Of a DNA stretch of 64,000 bases, positions 25,284 to 36,438 are shown in pieces (the first letter of the stretch is position 1; each line of letters starts with the position of its first letter). This stretch comes from Branchiostoma belcheri (lineage: Eukaryota; Chordata; Leptocardii; Amphioxiformes; Branchiostomatidae). Under the pieces are notes generated by a model that saw only the letters and a program-made list of their open reading frames with translations, did no database searches and was not told the DNA's origin. Made by a program: the position numbers and the translations under genes. The DNA is taken from positions 702,910-766,909 of the forward strand of contig NW_017802379.1 in NCBI RefSeq assembly GCF_001625305.1. The letters are read 5' to 3'.

Positions 25284-26136
25284 CTAGGCAGCAACAGACA
25301 CGATGACTATGATGGTCAGGGCAAGCACAACACTGGCTGGTCCGATCCTGCAACACGTTCATCACAATCAACAAACTATTCAATCAATCAATTGGGTAGC
25401 TCTCTGAAAACACTACGACTTGTACGATAGTACTTGGTTTAAGATATCTATAGAGATTCAATGGTCCAAATGAATGAGAAAATGGGGTGTAGAATATTGT
25501 TTGCTTTGTCTGTACTTTTTCTATGACAACAGATAGGTGGGTGTGATTGGCATTATTCTTCGTTTGAATGGCATGGTTACGTAGGGAAACGCCTAACAAT
25601 TGTACCTCCATGGCCTAACAATGCCTACACGTAAGAACAATAGCCGCCCATATGTATTTTATGAACGGTTTCATTTTTTTGCTGACAAGATTTCTACCTA
25701 TAGCTAAAGCACACCGGTCGTGTATTTTCTAGACACCAAAAGTGCCCGTGTTCTTAGGAAAGTTTAAGAAAGGTTTTCTCAAAGATTTTTCCGCATATTC
25801 CAGGACAAAAAGACGCCGTAATTGTCTAAACGACTCGTCTAACACCATGTCAAAAACAAAGTATTTAAGAAACTCATTGGGCCAAACCATGCCGTGTCCT
25901 ATGGGTTGTAACAATATAACTGCACAGAGCGAGAATGGTGTACTTAACGTATGAAATAAAATGGTGAAAAAGGTCTAGAATTTTGGCCCCAACACTTACA
26001 TGTTTCCCAAGAGGGGGTCCCAGACACAGTGGACCACGTCCGAAAATTTTTCCCGCCAGTCTTTCAGAAACCTCGGCTTGGCTCTGTCACGGGCGCTCCA
26101 GTCCTCGATGTTGTCCCAGTCTGGTTGTTTTCCCAT
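25284..26136 (-). CDS. Small single-pass membrane peptide A (66 residues)
   Basis: Not a family I recognise. Two exons, 26136-26000 and 25347-25284, join AT|G in phase 2 with a strong donor (GTAAGT) and a pyrimidine-poor acceptor (TTGCAG). The product starts MGKQPDWDNIEDW, has a charged cytosolic-type half of ~45 residues rich in Lys, Arg and Trp, then a C-terminal hydrophobic run from about residue 47 (IGPASVVLALTIIVIVSVAA) to the stop, giving a tail-anchored topology. Exon organisation, the N-terminal MGK, the W-D/N-M-I-x-P-x-S-V junction and the hydrophobic tail all recur in the gene 2 kb away at 27871-28926. No signal peptide is seen. The function is unknown; size and topology recall micropeptide regulators of membrane pumps, but no sequence match supports this. 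Confidence 0.55.
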
Positions 26137-27203
26137 GTCTGAACAAACTGCTGTTCTTACTAAAAGTCTAGAAAGATCTGGGTTCGGTCTGAGAGTTCGG
26201 AAACAAAATGGCGAATCTGCGGCTGAAGACGGTTGCTGATGTCAGCTTGCTTTGTCGTTTGCAAGTCACGTGAATCCGCTTTAATACAGTTGTAGAACCT
26301 GTAAAGCCACTTCATTAATTTAAGTTCCTTCAAGAATGTTATCTCCTCCTTGGTTCCTTCGAGGAGGTCATCGGTTCCTTCTTAGTTCCGTATGGTTTTA
26401 AAATACATAAAGAATTAAGAATAATCAAGAATTACAATGTTTAAGGCATTTTACAAAGAAAAAACTGTGATATTAAGTTGTAAATATGACACATTTCCTT
26501 CGCATTTTACAAATTGGTAGAGTGTACGCTCCTGTGAATTCTCATGTTCTGACCAGCTACCGCATCCATATTTCCGTCCTACTTTGTGAAACAAAAAGAC
26601 ATCGAACAGTGATAACGGTGTATTTCATAAAATCAAGTCAGTGTGGCGTAACTTGGCATTTAATACAAAATATAATTTACGTGCAGTTCTGCAGTTTAAC
26701 CGCCGTGAGGCGCTGCATAACTAATGCTGCGATTCTGTCGCCATCTTTGCTCCAACATTACAAGCTGCAAAACCGGTTTACTAGTGAAGTGACCCGTAAA
26801 CAGTAGAATTAATGGAAGATATGTAAACAATCTCCTAAACGCATTTCTTTAGACATATTTGCATACGCTGGGAAGACATTTTAAGAATCAAATGTCCCTA
26901 AATTTTTTTGACTGGATGTCCAGTTTTCTGTCTTCTATAATGGTAAGTATATGACAATAAGTAGCATAAAACGACAGTAGCATTAAACAACAGTACACTT
27001 CTAGCCATATTTCATGGTCATATGTCTTTCCTGACAAATAAATAACAATCTTTTACGCATTACTTAGCAACATTCGTTTAGCATAGGACTTGTATCGTGG
27101 CATTTCCATATGAACATAATAAAATTCTTTTTGTTAAAAGCGTCTAATGTACAGCATCATAGAGGCTGGAATGCCATGAGTTCTTTCGTGCACGTTTCAC
27201 TCC

Positions 27204-27296
27204 TCAGTTTTTTTTTCGCCGTTTCTTGACGTACGTCGTTCTTATGGAGCCGCCCATGTACTCGTGACACCCAGCCAGATACTGCATGGCGCTGTT
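27204..27296 (-). CDS. Possible C-terminal exon of an unplaced gene
   Basis: An open stretch after a weak acceptor (ACAGATAG) reads NSAMQYLAGCHEYMGGSIRT, then a very basic tail YVKKRRKKN and a stop. It lies between the two small membrane-peptide genes but joins neither in frame. It could equally be chance coding in AT-rich DNA. Confidence 0.2.
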   Translation of the reverse strand, partial: NSAMQYLAGCHEYMGGSIRTTYVKKRRKKN

Positions 27297-27870
27297 CTAT
27301 CTGTAATCACATACACAGAACATTGTGAGTAAATGGGTACTTCCATAATACAGCCAAACCTACGTGTATATTAGTGACCACCTGTGAATAAGGATCCCCT
27401 GATCATTATGGGCATGATTTTGATGTCCCCTTGATTACTTTCCCATTGACCTAAGCATTAAACATTCTATCTATATATATATATTAGCTATAGACATGAC
27501 TACTTTGACCATGGTCACTTTGGCAGGGTTGACTGTCCATATGAATAGGGATGGTTTTTTCGCCAAATCTCAGAATTTCTTCAAATGATGGCATATTCCT
27601 TTGATCTATCCCACTTTTATTTTAACAGTTTCTTGCAGTTTTCATAGTTAACTATAACACCGTACATCATGGAATCTTTAAAAAGCGACGCTATCTTAGC
27701 TTATTCAAAGACAAGCCAAACTCTTCTAGCGTATAAATTTCTATAAACGTCCGGAAGTATCTCCGTAATTTATCCGATAGTAAAGTTTTATTTGTCTTTG
27801 GATATTGTTTACCTGAATGTCTAACCTTCATCAACGTACTAGCTTACCTTATTTGCCCCTGTGATATCCT

Positions 27871-28926
27871 CTAAAACACAAATATGTAGAGAATGACGAT
27901 GACGATGATGATGGTTGCTACGCTGGTCGGTCGGATTCTGTGTTAAAGAAATAATGACATGTTTTCAGTGTAGATGGTGGCCCAGTGCAGGTCAGGGCCA
28001 GATAAAGGTTTTTAGACCATAGAGGCAGTGAGCTTATTTATTTATTTATTGAGATTGTAACACGTGGAATAAAGGCAGCTGTTGCTGGTGTTGTGTCCCA
28101 CACATAGAACAAATACAGGACAGTCAATACTCATTTTCACTTGAGTTAAGTGAGGAAAGTCGTGTTAAGTACCTTTCCCAAGGGCACAAAATCGGTGGCA
28201 TGTCAGGACTCGAACCCGGGACCTCTTGGTTCCGAGTCGAGCAATCCGCCGTTACGCCACACGACCCCACATCCGAAGTCGGGTAACCATTCTACACCTA
28301 GTGTTGGAAAATCTGTACAGATGTCTTTCCCAGGGACAGTGTATTGTCAGGAATGTGAGGAATCGAACCCATGTCTGTCCATGACCTGCCGATCTTGTGT
28401 CCTCAGTCTGACCACTTAGTCATTCTGCGCCACAGGCCATCGGGGTTTTCATTTAGTGACAAACATTTCATGTCATTCATAGCTTTCATTTCATAGAGAT
28501 TACATTGAACTAAGGGATTCTATGAACAGTCAGTCAGCGGATTTGCACTTGTGACATGTCAGTAAACGTGTGTATTTGTCTGTAAAATCTTACCCATCCG
28601 ACTGGTCGACTACTGAAAGGGCCTCTTGTGTCGGTATACATGTATGTCACGGATACTCATGACGTACTAGATATTCAATCAAAACTTTATAAACATATGA
28701 AACAAAATGATACATTTTGTTACTTAGAACTAAGTAGCGTCCTACCCAAACACACTCACGCACATCTAAAAGAATAGCTGTGAATAAAAAGTTCAGATGT
28801 GTGAAAAAAAGGCTAAACGTACATGTACATGTTGTCCCAAATCGGTCTCGTCGCCAGTTTGATCATCCTGAAAAACATCTTGACTGGACGGAACGGTTGC
28901 TGGCGCTGCTTGTCGTTCTTGCCCAT
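27871..28926 (-). CDS. Small single-pass membrane peptide B (54 residues), paralogue of A
   Basis: Two exons, 28926-28829 and 27937-27871, with the same AT| phase-2 junction as peptide A. The product starts MGKNDKQRQQPFRPVKMFFR, has a strongly basic N-terminal half, then WDNIIRPTSVAT and a hydrophobic C-terminal run (IIIVIVILYIFVF) ending at the stop. Identity to A is concentrated at MGK, W-D, N-(M/I)-I-x-P-x-S-V and the Ile/Val-rich helix, while the N-terminal halves have diverged in length and sequence, as expected for an old tandem duplicate under topological constraint. The donor is GTACAT, weaker than that of A. Function unknown. Confidence 0.52.
28145..28440 (-). mobile_element. Two adjacent tRNA-derived SINE copies
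   Basis: 28145-28267 is a clear copy: TGGCGTAACGG A box and CCCGGGTTCGAGTCC B box on the minus strand. 28296-28440 is a more diverged copy whose B box reads GGGTTCGATTCC. Both have the same orientation. Confidence 0.65.
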
Positions 28927-30158
28927 CCTGTCTCTTTCAGTCGTCATAGACTTCCTCGCCCACAATTCCTGTAGAGTCCTCTTAGAACGCCTTGTATGTA
29001 CTACGTGGCAGATAACACTTAATATACTATGGTAGCTGTGCCTAGCCAGGATACGTTCCAGTTGGAAACGCCTTTTCGTCTAAGGTCATGACGGCATTAA
29101 GAACCTTGAGGCAAAAGAAAGAGACGACGCCATTGGTTGATAGCCTCCTGACTTGTCATTGCGGACGTGAGTTGTGTGTTTAAGGCTGATGGTACCCCCT
29201 AGGTACATCCGGGATACTGGGTTCTGTTTATTTCTAGATTAACATTGAACGACTCCATTTTGTATCTGTATTGGTATAGCCAGTATAACCACCCTTCGGC
29301 TTAACACTTGGCGCCTTCGTTACTAATGATAACTTGATCGCTGTAACTTTACTACTGAACAACTACATTGGTTACAAAACGTATAGCGACCTCTACTTCT
29401 TTCTTTTCTTTTTGATTAGGTGGCCAACATCAACATGATGATTCTGCCGCACATAATATGTTGTTATATGAGTAGGCGGTGTTTAGTAGGATTTCTAACA
29501 CTTGGATAGCTCGTACCTCCGTGAAAAATGGACTGAGGTATTGTTTTTGACATGTCTGTCTCTATGTGTGTCTGTGTTTCCGTACATTTGTAGTCAGCAT
29601 AACTTAAGAACGCTTTTATGGTTTGTGATGATATTTGGTATGTTGGTAGGTTGTAGGAAGACAAGGATCAAATATGGGCCTCCTGGTGGCTGACCTTGGT
29701 ACTGCAGAAGAACTTCCGGTTTTTGTATCTTTTATTCTGAACATATTATGGTCTTGATTTTTGGTGACATAATTAATGAGGACACGAATACGAAAGGATA
29801 CGAATGACACACATAAAATATTGTAATTTGAGTTTAGAAAACCATACATTAAACTAGATTATGTTAATCACGACCTTATTTCCATAATCAATGAGACAAA
29901 TCCCCCCAAAAATCGTTTACATAAACTCTACATATTTCATAGAAGTATGAAGTTTCAGAATTCTTGTTATATACTAGCGTTCTACAACGTTACATAGTCA
30001 CATCCCTAGTGATTTTTGTGCAGTTTTATAACACCGCTTCTGTGAAGTTTTGGAATATTTTGAACTCCTTCTGTAGCCTGTGGAAGGTGTTGTTCTGTGT
30101 GTACCAGTTGATTTTATACCTTTCAAGATACAAACCGCAACGTTACATGGTAGCAGTC
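28927..30158. other. Intergenic region
   Basis: I see no exon, SINE or inverted repeat in this 1.2 kb beyond short A/T-rich runs. Confidence 0.5.
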
Positions 30159-33100
30159 CTAGTGATTTCCCCCACACTCTCCTATGTGGAGCTTTAGAAC
30201 ACCGCTTCTGTGAAGTTTTAGTGATATTTTGAACTCCTCCGGTAGCTTGTGGACGGTGTTGTTCTGCTTGTGCTCGGCGTCGTACTGGTAGTAGTGATAG
30301 TTGACTTCCCTGCCCTCATAGTCCACAGGGAAGGGCCAGTACCCGTAGAGATTCGTCTCCTTACACAGGGCCAAGGAGACAGCAGTCAGGACAAGGCCTA
30401 GGGAGAGAACATAGCAATGAGAAAATGAATATATCGTTCATGACGATGTTACAGTGTTGCTGTAACTTGCTTTTATGCTCAGTTTCATCACTAAGGGAAT
30501 GGCCAATACCCGTACGGGTGGGTCTCCTTACACAGGGCCAGGGACACTGCAGTCAGGACCAGGCCTAGGGAGAGAAGATAGCAATGAGAAAAGGAATATA
30601 TCATTCATGTTACAGTGTTGCTGTAACTTGCTTTCATGCTATTTCAGCACTAAGGGAAGGGCCAGTACCCGTACGGGTGGGTTTCCTTACACAGGGCCAG
30701 GGACACTGCAGTCAGGACCAGGCCTAGGGAGAGAGCATAGCAATGAGAAAATGAATATATCTTTCATGTTACAGTGTTGCTGTAACTTGCTTTCATGCTA
30801 TTTCAGCACTAAGGGAATGGCCAGTACCCGTACGGGTGGGTTTCCTTACACAGGGCTTAGGAGAGCGCAGTCATGACAAGGCCTAGGGAGAACATAACAA
30901 TGAGAAGACTGAATATATATTTTTCCATGTTACAGTGTTGCTGCAACTTTCTAATATATCAAAATACTATAGTAACTACTAGTTTGATGTGTATGTATGT
31001 GGTGTATACATGTGCCCCAGAATATACAAGCTATCCCTTTGTTTTGACCTGCAGTGGATATGTATGTACAATTAAGTTCTCAATTCAATACAGTTTAAGA
31101 TTAGATTCAATACATTGTATCTTATACCTTGTATCGTAGTCCAGTCAGGAGCTCTGAAGAAGATGTCTGACAGTCATCGAAACGTAAGCAGGTTTACTTG
31201 AGATATTACTTGTTCGGGTGTAGTGCTTATAGAAACCCCTAAATATCCATAGAAGAATTTATTCAGACAACTTACCGCTCGTGGCCCTGAAGCCAGTCAG
31301 TCCTCGTCTCTTCCAGAAATCGTTGACGCCTTGTAAGAACTTGGCGTGAGAAGACACGATGGTTGTCTTGAACCTCAGGGCCTGGCTCAGTCTGATGATC
31401 TCTAAAGCTGGTTTGGCCTGTGTTCATGATGGAACAAGAAGAAACAGTGTGTAAAACATGATATAGGGATTTTCTTTTACACAACCAACATTGTCTCGTA
31501 CCTTGCTTACGATCGGTGTCTATCAGACACCTTCCTCAGAGCTTCTGACTGGTAAGAGACAATATTAATTGTGTAAAAGAAAACCCCTATATATCCTATA
31601 CTCTACCAACCTGATGAAACTATTTTCTAACAGTGAATAAAACAGTGTGTATAGACTTTCTTTTTATGTTGTATTGCAAAAGTACAATTTCACGGTCTGA
31701 GGAAAATGGACCTGTTAACGGTGGTAGGAAGGGGGGGAGGGGCAAGAGACAAATGGTCTGATAACGGTAATGGTAAGTTCACGGTACAGAAGTGACAGTG
31801 AAAGTCGTACCCTAGTGGATTAACGACCTATATCCACTGCCTTTACTAATTCTTTATTTCTTTATTTGGCTTTTCCATAACAAAATGGAGGGGAAGACAA
31901 AACAGGTGATTGCTCACCTCTTCACGTTGTCTCCCCCGTAACTATGGAATTACCTTTACCTTTTACTATACACGCTGAGATAGTTACTTGTTGACGGTTT
32001 CGGTTTTGTCAAAGTGTCAATAGAGTAACTTTTTGTGTGTGATGCGTTACCTTTGACTGGTAATGGAACATGTGTGTCCAGGCTATCGCATTTCCGAACT
32101 GGTCCATGTACTCCTTGAAGGTTTGGAGAAGCTTGTCATTTTCCAACTTCCCTAGACTAGGAGAAGTACATACAAAACTGTTGAAGAAAACCTCAGAAGA
32201 TCGCGAATGTCTTATACAAGTCCTATAAAGACGACTGTGTTTTCATATGAATCTTGGAGGGTACAATATCGCGACTTCAAAATATAGCTGGCCACTAAAT
32301 CAAACTTCTGAAATATTTCTCACATTAGAGTTTCGTTTGTGTCTTAATATTAGTTAGTAAAATCGTGTTATATGCACGTGATAGCAAGCAGATCTAGAAA
32401 TACTAGCCTCTACCAAGCTTCAGAAGCATCTGGAAATAGTAGAAATTGACGAAATGTTTCAATTATAATCATTCCAGCCGCTTCTGAAGCCTGTTAGAGG
32501 CTATAGAAATACTAGAATACTCACTACTCGAAGTAACCGGAGGGGTTAAAGGTCACGAAGCTGGTCTTCTTCCCGACATCCTTGTAGTAGTCCACGTGCT
32601 TGAGACCCGCCGCTGCTCCGCCTAGCGCAGACTCCAGCGTCAGGGGAGGCAGGTTACTCCTGTAACGGCACGAATGCACAAGTAAGAAACCAGGGCTGTG
32701 TTTAGCAAAGTCTTACAAAAAGGGCACATTGAGATTACATTATTGTGTCTATGTAGAGAACACCCATTTGACCCTCGTTGATCCAACTACTATTCCATGT
32801 CTTGGCAGAATCTCTATGACAAAATTGATGCAAATATTTTATCAACAAATGAGTCTCTCTNNNNNNNNNNNNNNNNNNNNNNNNNNNNNNNNNNNNNNNN
32901 NNNNNNNNNNNNNNNNNCTCTCTCTCAACTGAGTCTCTGATTATTCTTTTCCTTCTAATCACACGAAAAAAATGTCACCCTAAGTCGCGAGGCTTAGAAT
33001 TAGCCATGGCATAAGCAGATACTCGTTAGGCGATCCGCTAGCCAGGCATATGTACCCATATCTTCCTCTGACAAACTGATGCTCAAGTATCGCCGGAAAC

Positions 33101-35512
33101 TCACCTGAGGACGATGGATGAGGAGTCTATGCTGGGCCCACAGCCGCTATCCAGCAGGATTCCGCCGTTCCCGACAACACTGCAGCTGCGGAGGGGGTTC
33201 TTCGGCCACCGCAACTTTCTGTTCTGTACCAGGCAAAGTAAAGGGGAATATCGTAAGAATCGTAACGAAAGGAAGGTATGAGGGCGAAAGATATATATCT
33301 TATTTGTGCTTGTCCTTATTTGCTTAGTTTGTACTTGAATGTCTACCAAAGAAAGCGGCAGTGAAATAACGAAACTGTAGCCATGATTAGAAAGAGGAAC
33401 GAAAATGTCCACTTGTATTCTTAGTATTCTTAGTCCTCTTTAAGGTTATTTTAACTTCCTCATGTTTTCAAAAGAGAGCAAATTTTACATAAATAATAGA
33501 CTAAATTTCACTGGTAAAACGTTAACATGTTCATCACTTACATCCGTAGACGGCAGTATCTTATGCAACTGTGGAACAGCGAAGTACTGGCTCGTGTTTC
33601 TGTTCTCGAAAAACAGCAGCGGAGACCCGAGCGGCGTGTTCTCCTGACTCGCGAACAGGTACTTTTTGACGTGCGTCTCTTTGAATACGTCATTCCTGCA
33701 TGGCAAAGAGAAATCATTGAGTATTTGTTCTATCCAACTCACCCACTCACTCACTCACTCACTCACTCACTCACTCACTCACTCACTCACTCACTCACTC
33801 ACACACACACATACTCACTCACTTACTCACTCACTCAGTCCCTCCCTCACTCACTCACTCACTCACTCACTCACTCACTCACTCACTCACTCAGACAGTC
33901 CCTCACTCACTCACTCACTCACTAACTCACTCACTCACTCACTCACTCACTCACTCTCGAGGTCACTCACTCACTCACTCACTCACTCACACACATACTC
34001 ACTCACTTACTCACTCACTCACTCAGTCCCTCCCTCCCTCCCTCACTCACTCACTCACTCACTCACTCACTCACTCACACACTCACTCACTCACTCACAC
34101 ACTCACTCACTCCTCACTCACTCACTGACTCACTCCTCACTCACTCACTCTCGAGGTCACTCGGAGTCTTTTCATGACTGTCTGCTTTCATTTCTCTGTA
34201 TCCTCCATCGCTGCAGACAGTTGACCTTTATTCTATATCATTCAAAGATTAGTCTAAAATTATGTAAACATTTTAACTGTTGGAAAAGTCACTGTTTAAA
34301 CTCGAACATAGAAATCTCTACTTACCTCAATTTCTTTATCCTCCCATAGTTGAACGGTACATCGGGGAGTTTTGTGAGTGCGGCCGAATCGTTGACCTGC
34401 CCCAGGAGACTTTGATAGGCGTCTCTGTTCGGTAGAACGTTTCTCCTCCTAGTACGGGGTTTGGAATCAACCCGAGGCGCAGACGCAACTTGGGGATCTT
34501 GCTGAGGCGCTCTATTGCTGTGTGGAAAATATAGTAATCGTGAAGTCTTAAACTTAGGATTTTTGGCGGAGGTAAAAATCCTAGTTAGCTCTCTTACGTC
34601 TACTTTCGTAGTAATGACGTACTAGTACTATTATTATTATAAACGATGATTAGGGGTATGACGTCATGAGCGGCATATCTGGGTCATCCTGGTTTTAACT
34701 ACCAGTAATCGTGTATCACAAATCGTAGAAGCTTTCTCTTTTTTGGCACAAGATTTTGATTATGGTAAGGACCAAATTCTGTCAGCACTCGAGAAGGTAG
34801 TAAAAACGCCCTACTACATGTAACGTTATATATCAATTACTTCACCTGATCTAAACATTGTGTCATTCTGTCACAGAGAATGGTGTCACTGAATACATGA
34901 TTAACCCTACACCAGGTGATTATAGTGTAAAAGACGACATGTATTGAAATTCACACTAGTCTCTACAATAAATACACTGCATAATATTTCATGCAAATAC
35001 TGACATAGTCCAGACACTCTATAGCGACAAAAGTATCATGCTCTCATTTTTGTTACTTTCTCCAAGAAGGTTATGTTTTCCGTAGCGTTTGTATGTAGCG
35101 CTTTGTTTTGTGTAGTGTTGCACGATAACTCAAGAAGCTATGGATGGATTGTCATGAAACTTGGTCGGTCGGTAGGTCTTGATGAGACGCCTTCGAAACG
35201 TTTAGATTTTGGGTGCCCTGGCGACTTGTTTTATTCATATATAACTCGTACCTACCTCGGGAAAGACTTCACGTTACGTCTGAGATCAGTAGACTCGTGG
35301 AAGTCCAGTTGTTTGGGAAAAGCGTCCCACGTTTCACAGTCGTCCTCCCGGAGTCTGGAGGTCAGGGCGAGCAGGTACATGTCCTGCAGCAGGATGAACA
35401 GCCCCACCGTCACCAGGATGTTTCGGGACGCCGTGCGGAGAGCCCACCAGGGGGACGCCGCCGCGGACTTCTGGACTACCCCGGGCGGGTAGGTACTGAG
35501 TTGGTGTTCCAT
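30159..35512 (-). CDS. Alpha-2,8-sialyltransferase-like, ST8Sia family, copy 1
   Basis: Golgi type II enzyme that moves sialic acid from CMP-sialic acid to sialylated glycans or gangliosides. Eight exons: 35512-35256, 34517-34326, 33695-33542, 33223-33105, 32659-32525, 32156-32051, 31417-31276, 30397-30159; all phases fit, 447 residues. The N-terminus has a short cytosolic part, then a signal-anchor ILVTVGLFILLQDMYLLAL. Sialylmotif L spans [17 protein letters not shown], motif S includes IVSSHAKF and NDFWKRRG, motif III is YHYY, and the VS motif is H-K-L-P-E. Catalytic His and both motif cysteines are present, so the enzyme looks functional. The ATG at 35512 is the first in frame and has a good context (G at -3 and +4). 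Copy 2 lies directly upstream in the same orientation with identical intron phases. Acceptor specificity cannot be read from sequence. Confidence 0.9.
30480..30900 (-). repeat. Three decoy copies of last-exon acceptor, 159-bp tandem array
   Basis: Inside the last intron of ST8Sia copy 1, three units begin with the same acceptor (CTCCCTAG) and the first ~70 bases of exon 8. Units start at 30564, 30723 and 30882, spaced exactly 159 bp. The first two can be read in frame from exon 7 through LALCKETHPYGYWPFP to a stop (30491-30564, 30650-30723). The third (30809-30882) hits a stop within nine codons. None contains motif III or VS. Confidence 0.85.
32404..32503. mobile_element. MITE, TAGCCTC family
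   Basis: TAGCCTCTACCAAGCTTCAG at the left faces CTTCTGAAGCCTG-TTAGAGGCTA at the right; 100 bp, no coding. Lies in intron 5 of ST8Sia copy 1. Confidence 0.75.
32861..32917. other. Assembly gap (57 N) in a CT-rich run
   Basis: Flanked by CTCTCT on both sides, so it most likely hides a CT microsatellite. Lies in intron 4 of ST8Sia copy 1. Confidence 0.95.
33738..34160. repeat. (CACT)n microsatellite
   Basis: About 420 bp of CACT units with CACA, TCAGTCCCTC and TCTCGAGGTCACT interruptions, some of which recur and reveal higher-order duplication. Fills most of intron 2 of ST8Sia copy 1. Long reading frames across it (Thr-His-Ser-Leu repeats) are not genes. Confidence 0.95.
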
Positions 35513-36438
35513 TTCGTGCGCCAACAACGTAACGTCACTTCTGTCCGGTATCACACACAATTACAGTGGTTAGAACTTAGAAATCTTCCTGGCTTCAGTG
35601 CTCACATGCCTAGCTCCAAGGCTACCCGTGTCTGTATCTCAGTTGCTAGTTTGAGACAGCGTTAGACAACTGTTAACAGATCGGCGCATACGCAGGTGCA
35701 CCTATTTATGCTGCATCGCTAGGTGTGACCGACTGACCGGTTCCACTGACCAGAAACTGGTCGGACCGCTACGCTTGGGTGGCGCTACGATAAAAGGTAA
35801 TAGACCGATCCGGATCGGACGCATCGAACCACCTGTTCTATTTCGAACGCCTCCGCCAAATCAGCGCGGGTTTTGACGGAGGTGTTCGAAATAGAACAGG
35901 TGGTTCGGGAACAGAGTTGTTCGAAATACTAGTAGAACATCATAGAACATGGGGCGGGGCTTATTGTGTTCGATCCGGATCGGTATATTTGCCACCCTCC
36001 CGAGCAGGGTCAGTGGCGCGGCCCAAAAGAACCTACCGCAAGAGTGTATATTTGCCAGTGTAGAAAAGGTTCTATAAGGGATTTGTTGCTAAAAGTAGTA
36101 GTGAAATCTTTATTGTTTCAGAATTTGTACTAGTCATTGGAATAGCACTTGACAATAACACATGGGTCAAGGAGTAGTTGACAAGACTACAGAAGAATTT
36201 TTTTTCATATTGGTTCTAATTTATTAGCCTAATGACAAAAAAGGCTAAAATGTTAATCTTATAGTTGTGAATTGTCATATCTATAGCTTTATACCTTTTT
36301 TAACATCTAACTAAGAATACAGGGAATTGGCACACAATAATGAATAACAGTTCAACTCCGATACAAGTTCAACGCATTTAATCAATTAGAATATAACTTA
36401 GAAACAGAACAAATGTTGTTTACTGAATTTTAAATATT
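35513..36438. other. Spacer between the tandem ST8Sia genes
   Basis: Upstream region of copy 1 and 3' flank of copy 2. It contains an inverted-repeat element at 35804-35984; otherwise AT-rich with no gene. Confidence 0.6.
35804..35984. mobile_element. Inverted-repeat element with ACCGATCCGGATCG ends
   Basis: Both ends carry ACCGATCCGGATCG in inverted orientation. An inner stem pairs CGAACCACCTGTTCTATTTC (35827) and its continuation with the complementary run ending near 35911, giving a long hairpin. No coding capacity. Confidence 0.65.

Noticed and set aside
33666..34349. Long open frames of Thr-His-Ser-Leu repeats
   Set aside because: They are read-through of the CACT microsatellite in an ST8Sia intron; no exon signals.
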